Shown piece by piece: positions 51,107-61,200 of a stretch of DNA of 64,000 nucleotides. Within the stretch, counting starts at the first letter, position 1, and every line of letters begins with the position of its first letter. The DNA is from Glandiceps talaboti (Eukaryota > Hemichordata > Enteropneusta > Spengelidae), in assembly GCF_964340395.1 (NCBI RefSeq), contig NC_135550.1, positions 31,799,176 through 31,863,175 of the forward strand, given 5' to 3'. A model generated the notes under the pieces. It saw only the letters and a list, made by a program, of their open reading frames with translations. It ran no database searches and was not told the DNA's origin. The position numbers and the translations under genes are program-made.

Positions 51107-52249
51107 AGAAGAGCTATGCTGAGATCATTGAGAACCTCATGTTTTAGGAAACTGTTCAAGAAACGACGGGTAGTAATATTGTTGCTATTGCTTGTATGTC
51201 TTATACTTTCCACTGCTATCCTTTTCACCACTGGTAAAGGACATGTGAACCTCAGGAAAGATATCCTGTTCTCCTTGAAAAAATCTCCTGTACGTAAAAT
51301 TGATGGTACATTACTTGACATTGATCTTGTTTTAGAAAATGTAAATAACAAAAAAGTGAACATAAGCAGTGGATTTTTGTCACCAAGTACAGGTCTGCCT
51401 CTAAATCTCAGTAGAACATGGAATGAAACTCGTGTTATTTACAATCGAGTGGATAAAAGTGGGAGTCGCAGCTTACTGTACACTTTTAGAAGACTAAGAG
51501 ATGTGAACGGTTTCATTCACAACCAAAGCACAGAGTGGCTAAAACCAAACCTAACATTACAAGAGCAGAGAGATTTTGTAACTGAAATTCTTTCATTGAC
51601 ATCACCTTTCATTTATGACAGACATGTTCACTACATGGATTTTGAAATGTTTGGGGTGTCAGCTCCTTCATGGATTAATATGATACGAGAGCCTCTTCCA
51701 CGGTTGGTTTCTAGGTATTATTTCAAGAGGTATGGAGATGAGTTTCGAAGTGGTCCAAGAATGGGGTTTAACGGAACTGAAGAGGATGTCAACAGATCTT
51801 TTGATGATTGTGTATTGTCAGACCATCCTGAATGTTCTGTGGAGGGTGGATTTTTAATCATACCATACTTCTGTGGCCATGAACCTGCCTGCCAAAAACC
51901 AAGCCGTTGGGCACTAGAAAGAGCACAAATGAATGTTTTGGAAAAATTTGCCTTTGTTGGTGTTCTCGAAGATTTTAATAGCACCTTGATAATTTTGGAA
52001 AGAATGTTTCCACAGTTCTTTAGTGGGATGTTCCGAACTTATAAACATGTCAAACATAAATTTATCAAGTATAGATCATCAACTAAAATAGAAACATCAT
52101 CAATTGCTTTAACGATTATGAAATCACGTCTCAGTCTTGAATATGAATTCTATAATTTTGTCAAAGAGCGTTTAGAATTGATAAAACAACAGTTAGGTAT
52201 AGATTCACCAACAACAACAGAAAAAGAATTAACATCAAAGAATACATAA
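51104..52249 (+). CDS. UST-like: Uronyl 2-O-sulfotransferase (dermatan/chondroitin or heparan type), single-exon copy
   Basis: 381 residues, stop TAA at 52247-52249. A Golgi type II membrane protein: short basic N-tail, membrane anchor about residues 22-43 (VVILLLLLVCLILSTAILF), stem, then the sulfotransferase domain. It should move sulfate from PAPS to C2 of uronic acid in glycosaminoglycans. Motifs: 5'-phosphosulfate loop YNRVDKSGSRS (114-123, Lys118), catalytic-site segment RHVHY (173-177), 3'-phosphate segment INMIREPLPRLVSRYYFKR (191-209), then PYFCGHEPAC (254-263), SRWALERAQMNV (267-278) and a Tyr-rich C-terminus. RHVHY, the PYFCG segment and WALERA are closer to vertebrate UST than to HS2ST1. 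About eight N-glycosylation sequons are present. The start could be Met1 (51104, inside a repeat) or Met5 (51116); an in-frame TAG at 51083 rules out a longer N-terminus in this exon. Vertebrate homologues are multi-exon, so an intronless coding region suggests a retroposed copy. Confidence 0.9.
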   Translation: MRRAMLRSLRTSCFRKLFKKRRVVILLLLLVCLILSTAILFTTGKGHVNLRKDILFSLKKSPVRKIDGTLLDIDLVLENVNNKKVNISSGFLSPSTGLPLNLSRTWNETRVIYNRVDKSGSRSLLYTFRRLRDVNGFIHNQSTEWLKPNLTLQEQRDFVTEILSLTSPFIYDRHVHYMDFEMFGVSAPSWINMIREPLPRLVSRYYFKRYGDEFRSGPRMGFNGTEEDVNRSFDDCVLSDHPECSVEGGFLIIPYFCGHEPACQKPSRWALERAQMNVLEKFAFVGVLEDFNSTLIILERMFPQFFSGMFRTYKHVKHKFIKYRSSTKIETSSIALTIMKSRLSLEYEFYNFVKERLELIKQQLGIDSPTTTEKELTSKNT

Positions 52250-52663
52250 TGTCATCTCACATAGAATGTTAGAAAAAATGAAGACATTCAATAATGAAAG
52301 TTTAAAGTGATAAGTTTTTAACATAATACAAATCTTTTTCTTCCTTATTTTTGACTTAGAATGATTTAAATAATATGGTTACTATAGAGTTGGTATTGTT
52401 TAACTCTACTTTTAATACAGGATGACTTTGTAGTATTCAGAGATCTGTTCATCATTACATTTCATTGTTCCATCTAGATATGTGGGAATGAGATTAAAAA
52501 CAACACACCATGTTGCAATGACCAAGAGGAGTGAGACTACCTTCTAGTGTTGTAATTTTGCTTAGCAGAAAACAGAAAAAATGTTGAGAATGATAAATAT
52601 ACTTTTATCTTGTATAATGAGGTATATCTATGAAAATTGAACCAAACATTTGATGATGTGGGC

Positions 52664-52852
52664 AATAGGAGGTGACATTCATCCTGACATGGACAATAGG
52701 ATTGGTGGTACCCAAGCAATAGGTGACATTCATCCTGACACAGACAATGTGATTGGTGGTACCCAAACAGTAGAAGATAGCATTCATCCTGACACGGAAA
52801 ATGTGATTGGTGGTACCCAAACAATAGGTGACATTCATCCTGACACGGACAA
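52664..52852. repeat. 51/54-bp minisatellite (about 3.7 copies)
   Basis: Units of 51 bp, one with a 3-bp insertion. The + strand is open over the array with the repeating peptide IGDIHPDTDNVIGGTQT, and - strand frames are open too. It lies about 400 bp after the UST stop, so is probably in its 3' UTR. Confidence 0.88.
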
Positions 52853-54705
52853 CTTCAGTGCAGTACCAATCTCTGGGCCAATCATGAACAGTATCCAAGC
52901 ATTGTCAGTGAATAGATTGGGCCATATTGGGGGCAGTGGTGGGTGGGTACAGTTATTGGTAGTATGTCATTAAAGTCTACTTCACTCAACAAAGCAAGGA
53001 TAGAAGTAGCAAATGTTTATAAATTAGCGTTAAGTAAGGGGTAGTGGATTCTACTGTATTCCTTCTCCAAATCATAGCATAACTTTTCATCTTGATAACA
53101 TAACTATATATTTCACTGTCAGTTGTTTATTCTCATATATCAATAATATAGACACACATGGTCCTAACAGGACAACTGTGCTTCACTTCCTTTGTCTTCA
53201 GTTGAACTTTGCTGTGACATTTTATTAGATATTAGTAACCTCAAAAAATATGTACAGGTGAAAAATGTGAATCGCCATCTTAGACAGGTGCCAGTTCCAA
53301 ATGACCTCACCATGGACAAGGTCAACCTCTGCTATTACTGGTATATTGAATTCCTGCCATAGATATCCAAGAATTTTGGATACATGTTTGAGTATTTTCA
53401 GTTTTGATAATTTGTGACAAGCCAAGTATTGGTTATATTGATCAGTTCATGACAGTACAGGTGTCACTGATGAATCATCAAAATTATTTTGATAGCTGTT
53501 TGAAAGATCAAACTGCTTTTGTCATTGAGTTAGCAATATCAACTATTATTATATCACTAAACAGTCCAGAAAAAACTAATTTTTTCTGACATTATTGAAG
53601 AACAATTGGTTAGACTCTGTTATCCCTTTTATATACTGTAACACATACCTGTTAGCATTCTTGTAATACAATTCCTGACTCAAAGGTGGAAAGGTATCAA
53701 CATTTCTGTCAAAAGGGTAGTTAGAGGAGACTGACAGAATTGATAAATAGTTCATAATTTATTCAAACTTCTACATATTCAGCCATACTGTATTTGACAT
53801 CGATTGTATTCTACAACCAGACAGTTGCTGACCATAGGATTTAAATCTTACAATCATGAACAGTTCACATTTTCTCACATTTTCATTCAAGACAGACATG
53901 ACCTGGTAGACATGTCTATCATTATAAAAGACAAGGCTGCAATGTATTGTATTGTTGTTGTTAAGCAAAATATCACAGATGACACAGAACAAGATATATT
54001 ATTTTAATCTTATTTTATGAATTGTAAAATTTTGGCCATCTGAAAATGTCTTTCCAGAGTGAATCCATCATTTTTTTAATAATTTTAATTGAAGGGATTT
54101 TTGCCACATTTTAAAAGAATCTCTCCAACAGTATGTTGGTGTATTGAAGCAGTCATCAAGGTACAGCCTACTGGCTTTACACGTCATGTTTGTAGATGGG
54201 ATTTAGCTAGCTGGCATAGCAATTGACAGACATTTTCAAAACAGTGCAAAAGTGCAATATTGTTCTCAAGGATAACTCTTATTTTGTTTCAGAAGACTCA
54301 CAATTTGCCACTTTGTGTATGTGTGTGCGTGTCACTGTGTGGTCTGTATTGTGTGTGAAACTTTGCAACTCCTCACCTAAACATTAGCCAACTAATACAG
54401 GAATATTTTTGAGGCTGAAAATGCAACATTTCTGATTTACACTTGTCTGTACTCTGCATGTTTTTGAAGTATTTGTAACTTAAGAGAAAGGCTGCACAGA
54501 ATTGTGAGAATCTGTAGGTAGCTTGCAGCCATGTAAGCTTAGCTAAATGACACGATGAAATAGATATTGGCATTTAAGATAAATGTAACATGTACATGGT
54601 AATTAGTACCTTTGGCAAGGGATTCTACTTACTGTTATCAGCTCTTCAAAGACATCTGTATGGAATGAACAATGAACTTGACCTACAACCTATGATCAGC
54701 ATAGT

Positions 54706-54718
54706 TGACCTTTGACCT
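54706..54718 (-). promoter_or_regulatory. DR1-type nuclear receptor half-site pair (sequence match only)
   Basis: TGACCTTTGACCT, the complement of AGGTCAAAGGTCA, is an ideal DR1 (HNF4/RXR class) sequence. It sits in an imperfect local duplication (about 54676-54730), so it may have arisen by repeat mutation. Function is unproven. Confidence 0.25.
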
Positions 54719-55403
54719 ATGTTCAGCATAGGGGAAGACATTTCTTGCTTTATGATGATGTTTAAACAATTTGGCTTCATTTGGAAACCAAACAAATAAG
54801 AGATAACCAACTGATATTGTGGAATGTTTTCAACCAGTTGGTAATATTATAATAAGAATGCTACTTTGTGTTTCCAGATGTAGTCAATAATATACAGCGT
54901 GTTGGAATATTAACACAATCAGTTACAAATATAGATTTGATGTCTCTTGACAGAAAGACACAACAAAGTATTTAATAGAGATATAATATCCAGAATAAAA
55001 TGTACACAATGTATGCTACTTTAGAATGATAAAAAATTATAATAGTAAATACTATTGATATATGTAGTGTATAATGTTATAGACTTCTTTCACCTTGATA
55101 TAGGTTCACAGAGTACGTACAGATAGATTATGTAATTCCAATGCATTGCTAAGCTCTAAGCTGTGTGCTTTTATGTATGCAAAGATGTACAAGTCCAATA
55201 AAGATGTACAAATAGTAAAATGTGTTGCCATGTGATTTAATACATATATACATGTCCAAAGTTTCAATACATTATTATGACACCTATGAGGTTATATACC
55301 ACAGCCCACTTAGTACTACCAGTGTCAATACATTTAAAATGTAAGAATTCAAGTCAACTGCATCTTGTCTCTTCTTTGTATACTGCCATGTATACAACAT
55401 TTC

Positions 55404-55640
55404 AGTCAATCAATCAATCCAATCAATCAATCAATCAATCAGAAAATTTGTACAGCACCTGTATTCAATACGAAGTAGAGTTCAGAGGCGCTGTACAGTT
55501 ATATATTGAAAACTTTCACAAATAAGTATGTTTTAAGGTTCGTGTCCGTCAAAGCTCTGGTAGTAATTTGTTCCAAAGATGTGGTGTGGCACGTGAGAAA
55601 AAACATTTAAGTGTGTCATTTTGATCAAATCCCTGGGATA
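55404..55640 (+). mobile_element. Probable dispersed retroelement fragment with (AATC)n head
   Basis: (AATC)n at 55407-55440 followed by tttgtacagcacctgtattc, later ggcgctgtacagt and ttgttccaaagatgtggtgtgg. This arrangement looks like a SINE-like repeat common in marine invertebrate genomes; the identification is from memory of pattern, and the ends are not defined. Confidence 0.4.
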
Positions 55641-55796
55641 TGATCTCTCATGAAATTTAAAACACTATTTGCTACTAGTTGTTTAAAAAAGCACTAAATT
55701 TAAAATTAATGTATACATTTCACTTATTTGCACCAAGTACAACAAAGAACTTCAAATCATCAATACAATGGTAAATGACATCCTGGAATATCTAGC

Positions 55797-56377
55797 TTTG
55801 ACCATCTTGTAGCTATAAGCTACTCCTGGGTGAAGTCTTCTCACTCGCCATCAATTTAATTTTCCACTTTGCTTTGACCATCTTGTACCTATAAAGCTAC
55901 TCCTGGGTGAAGTCTTCTCACTCGCCATCAATTTAGCTTTCCACTTAGCTTTGACCATCTTGTACCTATAAAGCTACTCCTGGGTGAAGTCTTCTCACTC
56001 ACATCAATTTAGCTTTCCACTTAGCTTTGACCATCTTGTACCTATAAAGCTACTCCTGGGTGAAGTCTCCTCACTCGCCATCAATTTAGCTTTCCACTTA
56101 GCTTTGACCATCTTGTACCTATAAAGCTACTCCTGGGTGAAGTCTTCTCACTCACCATCAATTTAGCTTTCCACTTAGCTTTGACCATCTTGTACCTATA
56201 AAGCTACTCCTGGGTGAAGTCTTCTCAGAACTTGTCTATCTTCAAGTACATCCGTTCTACCCTTGTTGTTTATCAGCAGAACTACTTGGTGAATTCTTCA
56301 TTGTTTATCTCTAAATACATTTACTTGTCCCTTGTTCTCGAGCCAAAAGACTAGAACTGCTCTGTGGTGAAGTCTGC
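55797..56377. repeat. 77-bp minisatellite reaching into the last GEN1 exon
   Basis: About 5.5 well-conserved 77-bp units (55797-56225; core tactcctgggtgaagtcttc). Two further diverged units continue the period: on the - strand the landmark gaagacttcaccc recurs as gaagaattcaccaag starting at 56299 and gcagacttcaccaca starting at 56377, with spacings of 75 and 78 bp. The last of these lies inside the GEN1 coding sequence. The array units cannot be read as one continuous frame, because 77 is not a multiple of three. Confidence 0.85.
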
Positions 56378-56852
56378 TTACTTTTGTTAAATACATCAGT
56401 AATCAGCATTTGTTTGTTCTTGAGAAGACTTTTGTGTCCTCCACTTAGTGATGTTTCTGTGATCTCGCCTACATCAGGAACTTCTACAACATCATCACTG
56501 CCTCGTCTGACTAGACCTTCACACAACATCTCGCTGCCAAGTTCATCCTTTTTAGACAAATCTGTTTTCTGCATCATCATTTTCTCCATCATGACAACAC
56601 ATTTAGATATCCTATATCGACCATTTTCGTATTCTTTCAGTGAACCATTCTTCAATCCAAAATTCAGTCCACGAGTGATATCTAATTTGACATCACCGAC
56701 TGAACCTTCTGTTGAGATGATGTAATTTTGGATATCTTCGATACTTGAACCTTTCACATCCTGGAGTGCAGATATTGCTTTTCTTATAAGTTGTAACATT
56801 CTGGAGTTCTTTGCTGAAAGTTTCACTGTTCTCTTTGGGGATTTCTTAGCAG
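56311..56852 (-). CDS. GEN1: GEN1 exon 11: linker-histone-like winged helix, PIP-like motif, C-terminus
   Basis: Good acceptor ttctgtctttttcag (AG at 56854-56853). The exon starts in the phase left by exon 10 and carries 179 full codons before TAG at 56313-56311. Residues 464-531 ([20 protein letters not shown]... DIQNYI... NGRYRISK) align with the H1/H5 globular domain: the LI..AI helix, GSS, IQ.YI, a G.L wing and a final basic strand. Residues 595-602 read QMLITDVF. The open frame upstream of 56852 is intronic. It could instead be an exon of a separate gene, but strand, phase, spacing and absence of an intervening promoter favour GEN1. Confidence 0.75.
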
Positions 56853-57593
56853 CTGAAAAAGACAGAATTAGAAATAATTTCAATAATTTTATGAATGATA
56901 GCATTCTCAATTTGTTTCTCAATATTTGCATGATGATGAATGCTGAATGTAATTATGTTTCTAAATGAAATTATATGTAATGTTTATTAATAAATGGTTC
57001 ATTCCTGATGGTGTATTCCGACTGCTTTGGTTTGTAATGAGTACACTGGAGTGGGGGAATGGCACTATAATAGGTTTTTGGTTTGTAATGAGTACACTGT
57101 AGTGGAGGAATGGCACTACAATAGGTTTTTGGTTTGTAATGAGTACACTGTAGTGGGGGAATGGCACTACAATAGGTTTTTGGTTTGTAATGAGTACACT
57201 GTAGTGGGGGAATGGCACTACAATAGGTTTTTCAGTATCCTGACCTTCTTTCTCTTCTTTTTCAGCTGCAATTTTATCATAGAAAGCCTTTGAGAGTTGT
57301 GGATAAGCAGCACTGAACATCTCCACAGGTTCAGTTGTCTGGAAAATCTCAGACGGCATCTTGAAATGTGTACACTCTGAAAGAACCAATGTTATTGAGA
57401 TGTATATGAATTGACTTAAGAAATGTTGTAACTAACAAAAGCTATGGAAGAATTAACAAAATACTAATGCACACGTACATGTAGACAAAACATACATGTG
57501 CTAACACAAATAAACATGCAAACAAACTATATGTATCTTGGGGGAAAATAAACGAGTCCCATTTTCAGTTTCAATAGGAATGCCAATGTTCAG

Positions 57594-57672
<79 letters not shown>

Positions 57673-58118
57673 TGTCTGTCTGTCTGTCTATCTGTTTGCT
57701 GTCTGTCTCTTTGTTACCAATATCTCAAGAACTGTTGGCTTTATTGATTTGAAAGATGGAACACATATATTGGTGCTGGCTGTTTAGTATTGGTTAGATT
57801 TTGAGTGAATATAAGCCTGCATGCACTTATATATTAGTCACTAATTCTTCATAATTTCTTGGGACTACATTTCTTAAATTGACGTATTTAGTCAATAACA
57901 TAAAATGTATTACAAAAATATAATACAGTCTGCATATAGTCATGGATTAATGTGATGAAATGATCTGAGACACATAATGAACTTTAAAATAAACCAATGT
58001 TTATCATAGTAATTAACTAAAACAAACAAACAATCTATCATCATAAGCATCAGAATCCAAAATTGCACAATATTGGACCATTCAATGTTGCTGGATGAAA
58101 AAGTCATTAAACAGACCA

Positions 58119-58202
<84 letters not shown>

Positions 58203-61200
58203 TGAGCATGCGCACACACACATACACACACACAAATGTAAGCATGCATGCACACATGCACGCACACATGTGCACACATATGAGTGTGCATGCACACACT
58301 AACCTGGAACATTCCACTGAATGTCAAAGCACTGAACCCATTGTTTCCTACAGGTGCTGAGGATCTCAATTGGCTGTATTACTACCTGTTGTCTTGATAA
58401 CGTCTCTGCAATGAGATCTCTCATTGTCATAGCTGTCATCATTTTCAAGGCTTTCTCCACTGTCTTCTCAAATGACCACTTCACAGTTGATTTTAACAAT
58501 TTCTAGGCAAGCAATGTTACAGAATATCATACAAACATAAGACACAGCTAGATGTGCACAATGCAATGCAAACATCAATCTCAAGAAATAAAGCATAATA
58601 TATGTTTCAAATGAACAAGCAATTAAGATGTTTAGTTAAACCTCTACATGAGGATGGGTATTTTAAGAGGCTCGCTTAGAAAAAAAGGGACTGAATATTT
58701 GATGTGAAAAATAGTTGTCTCACAAAGCTAGAGAAAAAGCTGGCTCAGAACCAAAAAAATAATCCTAAGTAATCCTCATGACTCCACCGTTAAGATAACA
58801 CTAATGCAAGAACCTGGGATTGAAACCCTGGTCTTTAAGAAAGGATGGGGTCAATAGTAGAGAATGAGTTACAAGTTAGAGATGAAACTCACCATCATTG
58901 GTATAAGTTGAGGCATTGACCACTTGAAACCCTCAGATGGTACCATCTCTTTTGATTTCATAAACTCATCTATCACTCTCTGGTTTGGAAAATCTGTTAC
59001 AAGCATAGCTTTACTGTAATAAACATTTGAAGTACATGATTTTATACATAGATAATGTAAACACAAAATAAAAATGTAAATTTTAGAATAAGTTGTTCTG
59101 AGTTTTCTCCCATTCATGGGCCTTTATTATCTATTGTTCATTTCATCTGTTCTTAACTGGACAGGTAGAATGTGGAGTATAAATGTGACCCTAGCACCAA
59201 CAAACACACTTAATTTGAATGTTATGGGGTTCAAGATTATACATAAAACGAATACCAAAGATATGCTGATACAAAATGTTGCACACAATATTTACCATTT
59301 TATCTTGTCTTCTAAACTTTGTTTTACTTTGTTCTTCTTTAATTTCTTTTTCTTTGGCAAATCTTCATCCTCTGACATATCATCATCATCCTCATCATCA
59401 ACATAATCTCCATCATCTGTGATCAACAAAACCATATGGTGAGTCTTCATCAGTTCTTTTCAGAATCATCTTACAATCACATCTAAATCCATCCATCCAT
59501 CCGTCCATCCATCCACCCACCCATCCATCCATCCATCAAATCAATCCATCCATCCATCCATCCATCCATCAAATCAATCCATCCATCCATCCATCCATCC
59601 ATCCATCAAATCAATCCATCCATCCATCCATCCATCCATCCATCAAATCAATCCATCCATCCATCCATCCATCAAATCAATCCATCCATCCATCCATCAA
59701 TCAATCAAGGTAATTGATCACAGCTAGTCACTTCTATATTGTTATCTTAGAGATCATAGACCATAAGGAATTTCAAGTCCTTATTCTGAAGACAGGTTAG
59801 GCTACAGTCCAGATAGATGTGACAATTCAAGTACAAACACATGTTCTCTTCCATGACACTGGATGGCTAATTGGTACAAAATATTTCTTGATAAAACACA
59901 ATCCACAGCTTGAACTTTACAGTGTGTGATAAACTTATAAATTGCATCATACCATTTGGAAGATTTCTGAAGATTGCAGCATAGCATTTGGTAGAAGATT
60001 TCTGAACTCAACATGGAACAACTTCTGAAAAGGTTATGGTACTGCAATCATGATAATGATGTCTGCTAATCACTTGAAGTATTTTAATACTAGACATTAA
60101 CATCATACAGTTATACGATTCATACCTAATGACTTTGGTTTGCTGTCTTTGTTTGATGCGTTTCTCCATGAATGAAATCTATGAAAATTGAAAAGGGATG
60201 AGATATAAGTAATTATTATAATGGACAATATGGAAGTTATTTTATGTTTTTAATCTGATATCAAAATCATAACATGGTTGTACGATAGACTGAAACCATA
60301 CTGGTAGGCAAAATTTCTATTTTGTCAAGGGACTTTTTGTAGAACTAAGAATCTGTACAGAGCAAAAGTAACACACTTTTTTTGCACAATATTTGTAATA
60401 ACAGCATCAAAAATCTCTTATCAGAATAGACCAGATATATCACATGTACCTTTCTAAAACATCAATGTTTCCAAATATTTTCATCAATGCCAGAGCTTTC
60501 TTTTTACCAACTTGTGGCACCCCATCTGGTTTATAGTCACATCCAATCAGAAGAGACATACCAATCAACTTGTTACGATTCAAACCTAGAGTTTCCTCTA
60601 TGTCCTGCATTCTATAGGCATCCACACTACACTCCTATCAAAGAAAAATAGCGTTTCCCCACAAATTTCAGTTTGTTAGTGTTTCCAAAGAAATTCAATT
60701 TGTTAACGATTTCCCCAAAAAATTCAATTTGTTAACAATTCATAATACATGTATACTAGTACATGTATATTGTATTTTATATTTTGAGCCTAGTAAAATC
60801 TGCCATTGAGTCTTTCATGGTGAGAACAAGGTTTCATGTTTATGTGGGTTTTGTTGTTCACCAGCTGAATTCACATGGTATACCAATAATGTGACTGACT
60901 ACTAAACTTAAATGAAGACACGACCACCAATCTAGAAATTCTAGGACTACATATGTTAAAGTCACTGTGCTCAAGAATGTAATCCAAAGCAGACCAAAGG
61001 GAAGACAAAACCATTGAGATTTATAGCCCCCCCCCCCCCCCCCCTCCCTCAAGCTGTTCCCATTCAATGATGGCCAAACATTCATGAAGTAGCTTACTTT
61101 GGATGAGGCCACTAAGTTTCTATACACAGTGCGAGCACCATACAAAAATGCATCACTATCTTCTGTAAATATACCATCAACCAACTACAAAGAGAAGAAA

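Larger units (their letters stand above)
52250..55202 (+). other. Probable 3' UTR / downstream region of UST
   Basis: No further gene is recognised. Candidate poly(A) signals are AATAAA at 54994-54999 and 55197-55202; the second is followed by GT-rich sequence (tgtgttgccatgtg). If used, the 3' UTR would be about 2.9 kb and contain the 51-bp repeat array. Transcript extent is inferred. Confidence 0.4.
57377..58303 (-). other. GEN1 intron 9 with two CA/TG microsatellites
   Basis: It contains (TG)n-(TCTG)n at 57594-57700 and (CA)n at 58120-58200, extended by imperfect ca/catg to about 58298, almost touching the exon 9 donor at 58303. No other feature is seen. Confidence 0.85.

Noticed and set aside
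51049-51363. 104-codon - strand frame antisense to UST
   Set aside because: Shadow of the UST coding frame and of the hairpin repeat (it shares the peptide IDPPPRV with the frame over the other hairpin copy, because both read the repeat).
56853-56931. Start of a separate small H15 protein at the Met at 56931
   Set aside because: The segment lies before a strong 3' splice site and has no promoter; the exon joins GEN1 exon 10 in phase. It remains the main alternative to the fusion.
58795-58850. tRNA-like stretch (CCAGGGTTTCAATCCCAGG on the - strand)
   Set aside because: Only a T-arm-like palindrome; no cloverleaf could be completed.
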